In this document: positions 1 to 7,893 of the stretch, piece after piece | Layout of the letters: every line of letters starts with the position of its first letter | Position numbering within the stretch: position 1 is the first letter of the stretch | From: Sedimentisphaerales bacterium | GTDB lineage: Bacteria > Planctomycetota > Phycisphaerae > Sedimentisphaerales > SM23-30 | Assembly (NCBI GenBank): GCA_030640865.1 | Contig: DAOWIP010000137.1 | Span: forward strand, 1 to 13,205 | DNA length: 13,205 nucleotides | Reading direction: 5' to 3' | Notes under the pieces: model-generated | Database searches by the model: none | What the model saw: the letters and a program-made list of their open reading frames with translations, nothing else | Told to the model about the DNA's origin: nothing | Program-made: the position numbers and the translations under genes

Positions 1-2
1 AG

Positions 3-806
3 GATACATCTTTTATCCCCCCCTGCCTCGCGTTGAGTGGATCGCCCGTTTTACGGGACACCATCAGAGACCTGGTGAACCAGATCGAGGCCAGTCGCAA
101 GGAATTGGTTGTGCAGATTACTCGCGGCGGGTTCAGTATCGATGCTATGCGTGGCGTCCAGTTCGAGCAGATGAACCGCCTGAAAACTCTGAACCGCTTT
201 AGTGCTCGTCTGCCGCACCTGCTGCAGGCTCCGAATATTTCTCCTTTTCAGATGTACCTTGAACTGCGTGAATTATTGGCCGAGTTGGCGGCTCTGCAGC
301 CGGATCGGGACCCCTTTGATACCGCCCCTTACGACCACGACAACCCCGCCCTCGCGTTTAACGAGCTTTCTATGAAGATTCGTTTTCTGCTCAAGGGCGC
401 CGTAGCCGCCAGGTTCCTCAAGATTCCGTTCACGCGGGACGAGGCCCGGAAGATTATGATTGCTGCGCTTACGGACGAAAGCCTCTCACTGCCCAATGAA
501 TATTATATTGGAATTAAAAGCCGCGAAGACCCACGTGTCCTGGCCCAGTTGGTTGAAGACGGCAACAGGTTCAAGCTAATGCCCGAAAGTCTCGTAACCC
601 GCCGTGTCTTTGGCGTGAAGCTCTCGGAAGAGCGGCACCCTCCTATGGAATTTCCTTCTCAGGTGGGACTCAACTACTTTCGGCTGGACCGCGACGAAAG
701 CGCACGAATGTGGGAGAGGATAACCCAGGAAAAAACCATAGCCGTACGCTGGCCGGAGATGGAAACCTCCGACTTCGAAATTACATTATTTATGACTGTG
801 CCATAA
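3..806 (+). CDS. tssK: Type VI secretion baseplate protein TssK, 3' part (5' end outside window)
   Basis: TssK is the trimeric cytoplasmic adaptor that joins the T6SS baseplate to the TssL/TssM membrane complex. The frame is open from base 3 with no stop upstream. The first visible residues, DTSFIPPCLALSGSPVLRD, match the conserved 'yIPPcLaisaSpvL' stretch in the middle of TssK, so the gene starts before the window. The TTG at 33 is internal and should not be used as a start. The visible 267 residues are roughly the C-terminal 60% of a protein usually near 445 aa. They include the helical region (LLQAPNISPFQMYLELREL) and the C-terminal part that contacts the membrane complex. The stop is TAA at 804-806. 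tssL and tssM follow on the same strand, which is decisive context. No frameshift is seen. The identification is firm, but the N-terminal half cannot be judged. Confidence 0.9.
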   Translation, partial: DTSFIPPCLALSGSPVLRDTIRDLVNQIEASRKELVVQITRGGFSIDAMRGVQFEQMNRLKTLNRFSARLPHLLQAPNISPFQMYLELRELLAELAALQPDRDPFDTAPYDHDNPALAFNELSMKIRFLLKGAVAARFLKIPFTRDEARKIMIAALTDESLSLPNEYYIGIKSREDPRVLAQLVEDGNRFKLMPESLVTRRVFGVKLSEERHPPMEFPSQVGLNYFRLDRDESARMWERITQEKTIAVRWPEMETSDFEITLFMTVP

Positions 807-880
807 ATATTCTTTGTGTCTTTGTGACAATAAACATTTTTTGTTCCTGACACCCCTGAATTGGGAGCGAGGTTCTCATC

Positions 881-1624
881 ATGACGCTATTGGAACTATG
901 TGAACCGTTATTTCAATATATCTGTCGCTTGAATCGTTCTGCCCGAAAGGGAGGAATGTTCGAGATCGTACAGGTCCGCACCGAAATCAAAACCCTCTTT
1001 GACGAAATGAAGGCTAAATCATCAGCGGACCTGAACCTGAGCGAGCAGTATGAAAAGGTTCGTCTGCCGCTGATTTTTTTCGTCGATCTGATGATTAAGG
1101 ACAGTAAATTACCTTTCGCGAATGAGTGGGAGGAATTAGCCTCGGAAGTGGGGGAATTGGCCGGGGATGAACGCTTCTTCGATTTGCTGGATGACACACT
1201 CGTTGATCAAAGCAGACCGGCTGCTGAAAGACTGGCCGTCTTTTATATTTGTATGGGCCTTGGTTTCGATGGAATATACGCCGGCCAAACGGAGGAATTG
1301 CAAAAATTTATGCTAAAGTGCTCGGCACGGATCAGCAATATGATGGACGTGGACGAGAATACCCGAATTTGCCCTGAATCCTATGAAAATGTTGATACTC
1401 GCAATCTTATTGAACCTCCAAGTCGCAAGCTGGTGGGAATTGGGGTTGCCCTGGTGGGCTTGGTAATCGTTTTATTCATAGCGAACATTTTTTTGTATCA
1501 ATGGCGTTCGGACGACTTGACCACCTCCCTTGACAATATTGTAACCCATCAGACTGCCGTACCTGATTCCTCCTCGGTTCCTTCCGAGTTTGACGATAAT
1601 AAAAGCAGCAAGGAGAACAAATAG
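881..1624 (+). CDS. tssL: Type VI secretion membrane-complex protein TssL (DotU/IcmH family)
   Basis: TssL is an inner-membrane T6SS component whose cytoplasmic helical domain binds TssK and TssM. The 247-aa protein has the DotU layout: a cytoplasmic helical domain (about 1-180), then one C-terminal membrane helix (about 184-206, LVGIGVALVGLVIVLFIANI), then a short periplasmic tail of about 40 residues. Conserved DotU features are visible: an aromatic-acidic stretch (IFFVDLMIKDSKLPFANEW), GDERFFDLLDD, and ICMGLGFDGIY, the counterpart of the family's 'LaLGFeGrYr'. There is no OmpA-like peptidoglycan-binding extension, so this is the short form. ATG 881 is preceded by GAGG at 869-872 with 8 nt spacing. 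The gene lies 74 nt after tssK and 2 nt before tssM, consistent with one operon. The start is well supported. Sequence divergence from proteobacterial TssL looks large, but the topology and neighbours make the call safe. Confidence 0.9.
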   Translation: MTLLELCEPLFQYICRLNRSARKGGMFEIVQVRTEIKTLFDEMKAKSSADLNLSEQYEKVRLPLIFFVDLMIKDSKLPFANEWEELASEVGELAGDERFFDLLDDTLVDQSRPAAERLAVFYICMGLGFDGIYAGQTEELQKFMLKCSARISNMMDVDENTRICPESYENVDTRNLIEPPSRKLVGIGVALVGLVIVLFIANIFLYQWRSDDLTTSLDNIVTHQTAVPDSSSVPSEFDDNKSSKENK

Positions 1625-1626
1625 CC

Positions 1627-4600
1627 ATGTTTTCATCTTTTGTCAATATGCCAATGCCCCTGAAAATTGGTGTTATGCTGGCTGGCGGTGGTGGCCTGTC
1701 GTATGTGCTATATAGAATCGAGCCGCGTCTTATATGGGTTATTGTCATCGGTCTTGCGCTGGTGGCACTGCTTCTGTTGGCCTATAGGTTCATTCTGAAA
1801 AGACTGCAAAAGCGTAAGGCACGGTCGATGGAAGGTGATATCGACGTCAGCAGTGGCGCCAAACCACGCGACATCAAGAAAGCCGATGATCTGGCTCGGC
1901 TGGAGGACCTCAGAAGAAAATTTGAGGAGGGTATTGTAACTTTTCAGCATGCCGGCAAAAATCTGTACAGTCTTCCCTGGTATATAATTGTGGGTGAGCC
2001 TGGCTCTGGAAAAACCGAGGCGATTCGGCACTGTAACATTGGTTTCCCTCCCGGCCTGCAGGACGCTTATCAGGGCGCCGGCGGCACCATCAATATGAAC
2101 TGGTGGTTCACCGATCACGCCGTTATTTTGGACACCGCCGGACGATTGATGTTTGAAGAGGTTCAGCCGGGGGCATCGAGCGAGTGGAAGGAATTCCTGA
2201 AACTACTCAAAAACAATCGTCCTAACTGTCCCATTAACGGGATGTTTTTAATGATCCCCGCTGATAGTCTGATCAAGGACACTGCGGACGACATCGAGCG
2301 TAAGGCCTCACAGATCGCCCAGCAGTTTGACCTGATTCAGCGAACGCTCGACGTGCGTTTCCCGGTTTTTGTGATAGTTTCCAAGAGTGATCTTATCAAC
2401 GGCTTCCGGGAGTTTTTCGACAACCTCGACGACCCAAAGCTACAGCATCAGATATTGGGATGGTCCAATCCAGCCCCGCTGGACGAGCCGTTCAATCCGG
2501 AGCTTATTGACCAGCACTTGCGGACTATCCAGCAGCGTTTGCGGCGGCGGCGGCTGGGTCTGATGCAGGACCCGATACCGCAGGACCCGGATTTGAGACG
2601 ATCAGACGAAGTGGACTCGCTTTATTCTTTTCCGCAGAGCCTCGATAAGATAGGCTCCCGCCTGCAGCGATACCTGCAATTAATATTTTCAGTGGGTAGC
2701 CAATGGTCGGGCAGACCGCTGTTCTTGCGTGGTATATATTTTACATCATCTATGCGTGAGGGATCGGCCCTTGATTCCGATTTGGCCGAGGCTCTCGGCG
2801 TGCCAATCGAGAGTCTGCCGGAGGGCCGTGTTTGGGAGCATGATCGGGCCTATTTTCTGCGGGACGTATTTATGGAGAAGGTCTTTCGTGAGAAGGGCCT
2901 GGTTACTAATGCTACCAACGCCAAACGTCAGCATTCCAGAAGAAGACTGTCGGTAATAGCATGTAGCATAGTCAGTGTGGTACTGCTTCTGTTTCTGACC
3001 TGGTTTGGAGGCAGGAGTCTCAAACAGAGTATTGGCGTACATCACGATTATTGGGTGGCCGCGGACGAGGGGGACAACTGGAAAAATCAGGACCGATACT
3101 GGAAGCCCATTGTCGAGCCGACATATCCCGGAAGCCGTACCTGGCTTTATAACGGTACTACTTCGCACGTGCAGTTTCCACACGAGAAGGGCAAAAAAAT
3201 AGATATAATAAAGATTGACGGCGAGGATATAAATACCTTCCAGTTCCATCAGGAGCTTGGCAGATTAGCTCAGCAGAAAATTCATATTCCCTGGATATTC
3301 CGCCTGACATCTCCGCTGGGCAGTAAAATCAACATACAGCGGGATCAGGCCAGGCGCGCACTCTTCGAGTTCAGTGTGATAAAACCGCTATTAGACAGCG
3401 TCCGGGAAAAAATGAAAACTCAAAAGGTTGAGAGTTGGGCTGCCACACCGCCCGCCACCGCCGCACTTGTACAACTGATGCGTATCGAGGCCCTGGCCCA
3501 ACGGGGTAAATCATTCAACAGCGAAGAACCACTGCCTGATTTAGATACCCTGGTTCATTACCTACTTTATCGTACTGAAGAAAAGGGACGTGGCGATTAT
3601 GAGAAGACTTATCAAAGTTGGTACGAAGACCGCGATACTTGGCAATTGCTTCTTCAGTCGATATACGATGACAGGCACGACAGAGAACTATATGCCGCCT
3701 GGTCAGGCGGAAACACACTGAAAGAGAATTTGTCGGTCAAGAACGGCCTGGAATGTTTCACCTTGCCTGCAATGCTCAAACCCGGTGAATCGGAATTAAG
3801 TACAATTCATTCCTTTATTGGGGATTTAGAGGCATTCAAATCACTGGAAGAGGAAAAAATACTGAAGTTTGGCCTGTCCTTTGATCGTGATTTCAAAAAG
3901 CTTAAAAAACAATCCGATCTTGACGTCCAGATAACGGCGTGGAACGAGTCTTTAGCTCAAATGAAACACCTTAAAGACTCTATCGACGGTAACATTCAAA
4001 ATGTGCTGGTGGGTGGAAGGTCTCTCATGGACGCTTATATGCAGGCTGTCGAGACCGAAAAAAAGAAAATTACCGCTGACTACAAACTCCTTTATCAGGA
4101 AATAAGGAAGGCGGAAAGCGAAAAGGGCGGCTTGATCTCCAGGGCCGCGGAAAAACTGGATGTTGACAAGAACTCAGCGGAAAAGAAGGCCCCCGCGTTG
4201 GAGGGAATCGCGCCGGATAATATTCTTGCGCAGGTGGCGCAAAAACTGAAAAAGGCCGAAGCGAAAATCTCAAAGCGGATTGACGATGATGCGAGGAAGG
4301 ACATCAAACTGCTTGCGGTTTTTGACGCCGATTTTGTACGCCGCGACAAAAATAATAATTACAGGTATGAAAACCGCTATCATGCTTATATGATCGCGAA
4401 TGGATTACTCAGCGTACAGGATTCCCCTCCTGATATGAACCAGTTACCGCAGGTTATCAGCAGCCTGGAGAAAAAAATCGGGGACACCGTCTCGAATACC
4501 GCCCGTATTCTCGGTACTGACCTGGACACCAGCGATGCCCTTGCCGCCGAAGCCGATGGTGTTTCCCGCTTTGTCCTGCGGATGGCCCTGCAAAAACGCA

Positions 4601-6132
4601 TATACAAACTCCTCTACGATGTCCTCTCGCATAAGGTGCCCAAAAAGGTGGAAGATATCGAGGCAACTGTAAAAATGCTTTCTGAAAAGGCGACTCCTGT
4701 TAGTCACCTGAGAATTGACTTAACTGAAATGGAGGAAGGCGATTTTGAGACCATATACCATCCGGAAGCCGCTCAGATAATGATGAAAGTCTGGAAAAGC
4801 CTTAAGCGATATATCGACCCACAAAAGGACTCTGGAATAATCGATCTTATTGGCCGCGAAGACCTCGCCCGCTTGTATGCCGTCAGACAAAAAACCTTGG
4901 AGAATTACGCCATCAAATACTTTACTTACTGGACCGAGGATGTCTTTGATGATATGCAAATTTCCGGCGATAACTGGCGGGACTTCCATAAGAAAATAGA
5001 TGACTTGAGTATAAGATCGACATCCAACAGCCTGCAGGACCTGTACAGCAATGTCAGAAATGCCCTTTACGTTGGCATTGACGAGGTTTTGAAGGAAGAT
5101 ATGAAAAATGAGTTCGTTCAGATACGGGAAACGGTTGAGAAATCTTTGAAATCGATAAAAGCGAAGGGCTACGGAAACTGGAAAGAGCTTATTACTAACT
5201 GGAGTTATCTTGGTGCTGACCCGAGCATCGCTTTTCAGAAACTGCTTAAAGATATGCCTCCTGCTATGAGGTTGGGCGATTTCAAGGAGAAATACTTCTT
5301 ATTCCCTGAAGACGCCGAAGAAGATGAAGCGGTAAATATCGGTAAATATTGGAATGATATATGCCTGAAGGCTTTGGCGCTGCTCGCCGCCGACTTTGCC
5401 GAAAGGAAGCGGGAAATTCTGGAAAAGCTGAAGTGGCAATACAGCAAATTCCCATTAGCGATGCAAAAGAGCTTACAGGACTTGACTCTTAAGGAGATAA
5501 ATGATCTCAATAATATCCTGAAATTGATAATCATCCCGCCTTTTGAAAAGACGCGGGAGCAGGCTCTTGACTCGCACCTTGATAAGATCAGGGTGGACGA
5601 ATCCAGGGTCAGAAAACTCGTCGGTATTGTTGAGCCGCTTGCCTCAAAACATCCGTTGATCTGTAAAATATCCATATTGCCTTTGGAGCGGCAGAAGCAG
5701 CTTATGCTCAATTCTGCCAGGCAATCGGACGGCCTGATGGCCGAGGTGTGGCGGGCCGCGCAGCTCAAACAGGGAAAGACTAAAAAACGCAAGGTAAAAT
5801 TATATGATGACCTGCTCGGAGAAGTTTATTATCCGGGTGAACCGATCACTTTTGATTTGTATAAGTTTGTTGATGATGCGGACCCTGTCAGAACATTTAC
5901 TCTGGACGGTTTATGGGGCTGTCTCCGTCTTCTGCGTGGTGGAAATTTCAGGGATAAGGGCGGACATTCGTATCGTTGGCAGGTCAGTTCGCCCTCGGCT
6001 GACGGCGGTATAAAGTGGGACGTCGAAATCACTGTTCAGGATGAAGACAGCAAAGAACGCTCTTTTTGGATACAACTGGAATTCAAAAAACCGCTGCCTG
6101 ACATCGATGACTGGCCGGACATCAGTAACTGA
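1627..6132 (+). CDS. tssM: Type VI secretion membrane-complex protein TssM (IcmF family), unusually long
   Basis: TssM is the inner-membrane protein that spans the periplasm and, with TssL and TssJ, forms the T6SS envelope channel. The 1501-aa protein has two N-terminal membrane helices (about 11-28 and 33-56) and a cytoplasmic NTPase-like domain. That domain carries Walker A GEPGSGKT (123-130), DTAGRL (169-174) and SKSD (252-255, the N/TKxD position). A third membrane helix (about 443-462) precedes a large periplasmic region. The extreme C-terminus holds the IcmF-type beta domain, with GLWGCLRLL (1428-1436) matching the family's GPWALLRLL. The P-loop is intact, whereas some TssM proteins have lost it, so nucleotide hydrolysis is plausible. 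Family members are commonly about 1100-1300 aa; the extra length is in the periplasmic part, which contains long charged helices (about 770-900). AAGGAG at 1610-1615 sits 11 nt before ATG 1627, only 2 nt after tssL stops. Stop is TGA. Confidence 0.93.
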   Translation: MFSSFVNMPMPLKIGVMLAGGGGLSYVLYRIEPRLIWVIVIGLALVALLLLAYRFILKRLQKRKARSMEGDIDVSSGAKPRDIKKADDLARLEDLRRKFEEGIVTFQHAGKNLYSLPWYIIVGEPGSGKTEAIRHCNIGFPPGLQDAYQGAGGTINMNWWFTDHAVILDTAGRLMFEEVQPGASSEWKEFLKLLKNNRPNCPINGMFLMIPADSLIKDTADDIERKASQIAQQFDLIQRTLDVRFPVFVIVSKSDLINGFREFFDNLDDPKLQHQILGWSNPAPLDEPFNPELIDQHLRTIQQRLRRRRLGLMQDPIPQDPDLRRSDEVDSLYSFPQSLDKIGSRLQRYLQLIFSVGSQWSGRPLFLRGIYFTSSMREGSALDSDLAEALGVPIESLPEGRVWEHDRAYFLRDVFMEKVFREKGLVTNATNAKRQHSRRRLSVIACSIVSVVLLLFLTWFGGRSLKQSIGVHHDYWVAADEGDNWKNQDRYWKPIVEPTYPGSRTWLYNGTTSHVQFPHEKGKKIDIIKIDGEDINTFQFHQELGRLAQQKIHIPWIFRLTSPLGSKINIQRDQARRALFEFSVIKPLLDSVREKMKTQKVESWAATPPATAALVQLMRIEALAQRGKSFNSEEPLPDLDTLVHYLLYRTEEKGRGDYEKTYQSWYEDRDTWQLLLQSIYDDRHDRELYAAWSGGNTLKENLSVKNGLECFTLPAMLKPGESELSTIHSFIGDLEAFKSLEEEKILKFGLSFDRDFKKLKKQSDLDVQITAWNESLAQMKHLKDSIDGNIQNVLVGGRSLMDAYMQAVETEKKKITADYKLLYQEIRKAESEKGGLISRAAEKLDVDKNSAEKKAPALEGIAPDNILAQVAQKLKKAEAKISKRIDDDARKDIKLLAVFDADFVRRDKNNNYRYENRYHAYMIANGLLSVQDSPPDMNQLPQVISSLEKKIGDTVSNTARILGTDLDTSDALAAEADGVSRFVLRMALQKRIYKLLYDVLSHKVPKKVEDIEATVKMLSEKATPVSHLRIDLTEMEEGDFETIYHPEAAQIMMKVWKSLKRYIDPQKDSGIIDLIGREDLARLYAVRQKTLENYAIKYFTYWTEDVFDDMQISGDNWRDFHKKIDDLSIRSTSNSLQDLYSNVRNALYVGIDEVLKEDMKNEFVQIRETVEKSLKSIKAKGYGNWKELITNWSYLGADPSIAFQKLLKDMPPAMRLGDFKEKYFLFPEDAEEDEAVNIGKYWNDICLKALALLAADFAERKREILEKLKWQYSKFPLAMQKSLQDLTLKEINDLNNILKLIIIPPFEKTREQALDSHLDKIRVDESRVRKLVGIVEPLASKHPLICKISILPLERQKQLMLNSARQSDGLMAEVWRAAQLKQGKTKKRKVKLYDDLLGEVYYPGEPITFDLYKFVDDADPVRTFTLDGLWGCLRLLRGGNFRDKGGHSYRWQVSSPSADGGIKWDVEITVQDEDSKERSFWIQLEFKKPLPDIDDWPDISN

Positions 6133-6159
6133 TTTTAAAAGTAACCTCTAAAAATATGG

Positions 6160-6209
6160 GTGGCATGCTTTCGTGTGGCTTATGCGAAGCATAAGCAAGC
6201 TAAAGCATG
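6160..6209. repeat. Nested perfect palindrome with GTGG head (REP-like element)
   Basis: The outer arms CATGCTTT (6164-6171) and AAAGCATG (6202-6209) are perfect inverted repeats. Between them the inner arms GCTTATGC (6178-6185) and GCATAAGC (6189-6196) pair perfectly around a GAA loop. GTGG (6160-6163) lies directly 5' of the outer arm, matching the GTRG head of REP elements. The element lies 28 nt after tssM in a 200-nt gap. It could act as a REP, as an RNA-stabilising or attenuating hairpin, or as a remnant of a small mobile element. No T-run follows, so it is not a classical terminator. Confidence 0.7.
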
Positions 6210-6289
6210 TCTGTTTTCCGGTTTCCCTGCTTTTAAAAAATGCGGATAACCTTAACTTGCCAATTTTATAGACAATCTCTAAAATACCC

Positions 6290-6311
6290 GTAGGGCGGGC
6301 TTGCGGCCCGC
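6290..6311 (+). repeat. GTAG-headed REP-like hairpin, copy A
   Basis: GTAGGGCGGGC is followed by a TTGCG loop region and GCCCGC; the stem is GCGGGC (6295-6300) with GCCCGC (6306-6311). It matches the copy at 10891-10912 at 20 of 22 positions, and both differences fall in or beside the loop. It sits just before the tagF-like gene. It overlaps none of the preferred coding sequence, which argues against the GTG at 6312 as the start. Confidence 0.75.
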
Positions 6312-6320
6312 GTGATGATC

Positions 6321-6326
6321 AGAGGA
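6321..6326 (+). promoter_or_regulatory. Ribosome binding site that decides the tagF-like start
   Basis: AGAGGA lies 6 nt before ATG 6333. The upstream in-frame GTG 6312 and ATG 6315 abut the repeat and have no purine-rich site before them, so 6333 is preferred. Confidence 0.55.
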
Positions 6327-6332
6327 CCATTG

Positions 6333-7505
6333 ATGCTAAAAAGATTTTTCCAGCGCGAAAAAAAAGGGCTGGACCCAACACCACGTCTGTACCTCGGAGC
6401 CTTCGGTAAGCACCCCGGATGGGACGACCATATTGAAGACATCGGAATTGACACTGATTGTCTGATCAACGTCAAACGAATGCTGTATTTTCAGGGCATT
6501 GAAGGGAACATCCAGGCGGGTAGCTGGAAAGAGCTTGACGAAAATCAGCGACTTGATGGATACCGCCACTTGTTTGTCTGGCTCAGGGGAAATGATGTGG
6601 TGATTGGCCGTATGTGGTCTTCAAGTGACGGCAAGGGACGCACTGAGTACCCTAGGGCTCTCTGCGGGCAGTGCTGCAATTTGCGTTTGGCCTGGATTAC
6701 TGACGTAATGCTGCCTCGTTTGGAAAAGATTGAGCGGCAGTGCAAAGCCACGACTTCCGCGGCTGACGTACAGCGTATCATCGCTGATGGTTATATGGAG
6801 CTTAACAGTTTAATTCCGCGGCAGCCTTCGGAGCCTTCGGAATTCCTTCCTGATCTTGGTGTACTAACCAGGCTGGCAGACCGTCCGGAAATGGGACCCA
6901 ACCATACTGGCCTGCACCGTATCCTTTATTACATCGAACGGGAAATGGCTGCTTATCGGACTGCCGGCACGAACACCTCAACTAACGCTTCTTTTACACC
7001 GCCGCCGGTTCATTTACGGGTTCCGGCCTGCGCCGATACGCGGGCAAAGGCTGTCTTATTGTGGACTAACACCCTTCTCACCAGAATTGATCCGAACACA
7101 AGCGTACTTTTACTTCTACCACAGGACGAAACCTGGGTGGACGTAGTCGTGGGTGAACCATCAACGATGGAGTTTTACTGTCTCAGAGCCTCGCTGGAAG
7201 CGATACCACTGACCAGCAGTATCCCTTATGATCTGGACAGCGACTTTGTAGAGCGAGCCGAAACATTGATAGACAACTCGCGATCCGGCAAATCAGAACC
7301 ATCCCAGCCACTCATCGACCCCACAGCCGTAGCCCAAAAATCGGCAGCAGCTATAAAACGAAACCAATCTTCCGGAGACCCTCGTCAGACGAAAGAAAAA
7401 AAGAGCCGTCTCGGTAAATTTTTGCTTTTATTATTAGTCCTTGTGATAATAGCCGCGATATTGCTCGGCCTGTCTTTTTATCTCAATGAAATGACATTGA
7501 AATAA
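6333..7505 (+). CDS. TagF-like T6SS regulator with C-terminal membrane anchor
   Basis: TagF proteins are small cytoplasmic T6SS-associated proteins; in Pseudomonas aeruginosa TagF represses secretion post-translationally through the Fha protein. This 390-aa product resembles the TagF N-terminal fold in two places. GAFGKHPGWDDHI (22-34) corresponds to the family's 'GfyGKlPxxGDFi', and GKGRTEYP (residues 101-107 and neighbours) corresponds to 'DxxGRxyP'. The rest is longer than usual TagF (about 200-250 aa). It includes a low-complexity, Ser/Gln/Lys-rich linker (about 325-360) and ends in a hydrophobic helix (363-384) preceded by a basic stretch (KEKKSRLGK). A tail-anchored protein with its bulk in the cytoplasm is therefore expected. 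That anchor is not a normal TagF trait. The gene lies 200 nt after tssM on the same strand, which supports a T6SS role. The family call is a motif-level inference; repressor function is not shown. Confidence 0.68.
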   Translation: MLKRFFQREKKGLDPTPRLYLGAFGKHPGWDDHIEDIGIDTDCLINVKRMLYFQGIEGNIQAGSWKELDENQRLDGYRHLFVWLRGNDVVIGRMWSSSDGKGRTEYPRALCGQCCNLRLAWITDVMLPRLEKIERQCKATTSAADVQRIIADGYMELNSLIPRQPSEPSEFLPDLGVLTRLADRPEMGPNHTGLHRILYYIEREMAAYRTAGTNTSTNASFTPPPVHLRVPACADTRAKAVLLWTNTLLTRIDPNTSVLLLLPQDETWVDVVVGEPSTMEFYCLRASLEAIPLTSSIPYDLDSDFVERAETLIDNSRSGKSEPSQPLIDPTAVAQKSAAAIKRNQSSGDPRQTKEKKSRLGKFLLLLLVLVIIAAILLGLSFYLNEMTLK

Positions 7506-7514
7506 ACTGGCAGC

Positions 7515-7549
7515 CACTTTATAGTCCCGATAAAATCAGGACGAAAGTG
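7515..7549 (+). terminator. Hairpin after the tagF-like gene, possible terminator of the T6SS operon
   Basis: Outer arms CACTTT (7515-7520) and AAAGTG (7544-7549) are perfect. Inner arms GTCCCGAT (7524-7531) and ATCAGGAC (7535-7542) pair with one mismatch around an AAA loop. The structure starts 10 nt after the stop codon and is followed by ATTTTCC, a short T-run. Position and stability fit a transcript end, but the T-run is weak, so it could instead be a degenerate palindromic repeat. Confidence 0.45.
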
Positions 7550-7672
7550 ATTTTCCGAGTAATATTTCACTTGGCTGAAGTGTTACAAAAAACGTATAAA
7601 AACCTGCGTTTCTGTCTCAATAATCAAGGCACCTTAAGGTTTTGACGCTGGCGTCTAAATTGTCGCAGTTAT

Positions 7673-7695
7673 GTAGGATGGGCTTCAGCCCATGC
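7673..7695 (+). repeat. GTAG-headed REP-like hairpin, variant with AT in the stem
   Basis: GTAGG is followed by ATGGGC (7678-7683), a TTCA loop, and GCCCAT (7688-7693). Compared with the copies at 6290 and 10891, the stem positions GC...GC have changed to AT...AT on both arms. The hairpin is therefore kept while the sequence differs, which supports a shared structured family rather than chance. Confidence 0.65.
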
Positions 7696-7775
7696 TGTCC
7701 AACTCTTACCATTTCTTTATTGCCTTTTTATAGGACTTTCACGGTGATTGTTTTTACATAAAACCAAAATATTTC

Positions 7776-7804
7776 TTGTATAACCCACATTTTTCTGGTA
7801 GAAT
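7776..7804 (+). promoter_or_regulatory. Candidate sigma70-like promoter for the beta-helix gene
   Basis: TTGTAT (7776-7781) and TAGAAT (7799-7804) are separated by 17 nt. The -10 box matches the consensus at 5 of 6 positions, the -35 box at only 3 of 6. Transcription would start near 7811 and give a leader of about 95 nt containing the hairpin at 7834-7851. Confidence 0.35.
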
Positions 7805-7833
7805 AATCTAAACAGGGAGCGGTCTGCCAGGGC

Positions 7834-7851
7834 AATCCGTACTCACGGATT
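7834..7851 (+). other. Perfect 7-bp hairpin in the presumed leader of the beta-helix gene
   Basis: AATCCGT (7834-7840), loop ACTC, ACGGATT (7845-7851). A second inverted repeat, AGTTTT (7854-7859) with AAAACT (7875-7880), follows directly and ends 13 nt before the ribosome binding site. No T-run makes it a terminator. It may be leader RNA structure or a binding site for a dimeric protein. Confidence 0.5.
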
Positions 7852-7893
7852 ATAGTTTTGATTGGATTATTTTTAAAACTGCCTTGCTATTTT

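Noticed and set aside
33..806. A complete 257-aa protein starting at TTG 33
   Set aside because: The frame is open from base 3 and the upstream residues (FIPPCLA) belong to the conserved TssK core, so the TTG is an internal Leu codon.
807..880. Possible promoter or repeat between tssK and tssL (a TTTGTGTCTTTGTG stretch)
   Set aside because: No convincing -35/-10 pair and no inverted repeat; the 74 nt are compatible with an operon spacer.
2746..3249. 167-aa reverse-strand open frame inside tssM
   Set aside because: Antisense to a well-supported coding region, with no family resemblance and no ribosome binding site; a shadow frame.
5235..5792. 185-aa reverse-strand open frame inside tssM
   Set aside because: Low-complexity Ser/Leu/Phe composition typical of the antisense of a Lys/Glu-rich gene; tssM coding is clear here.
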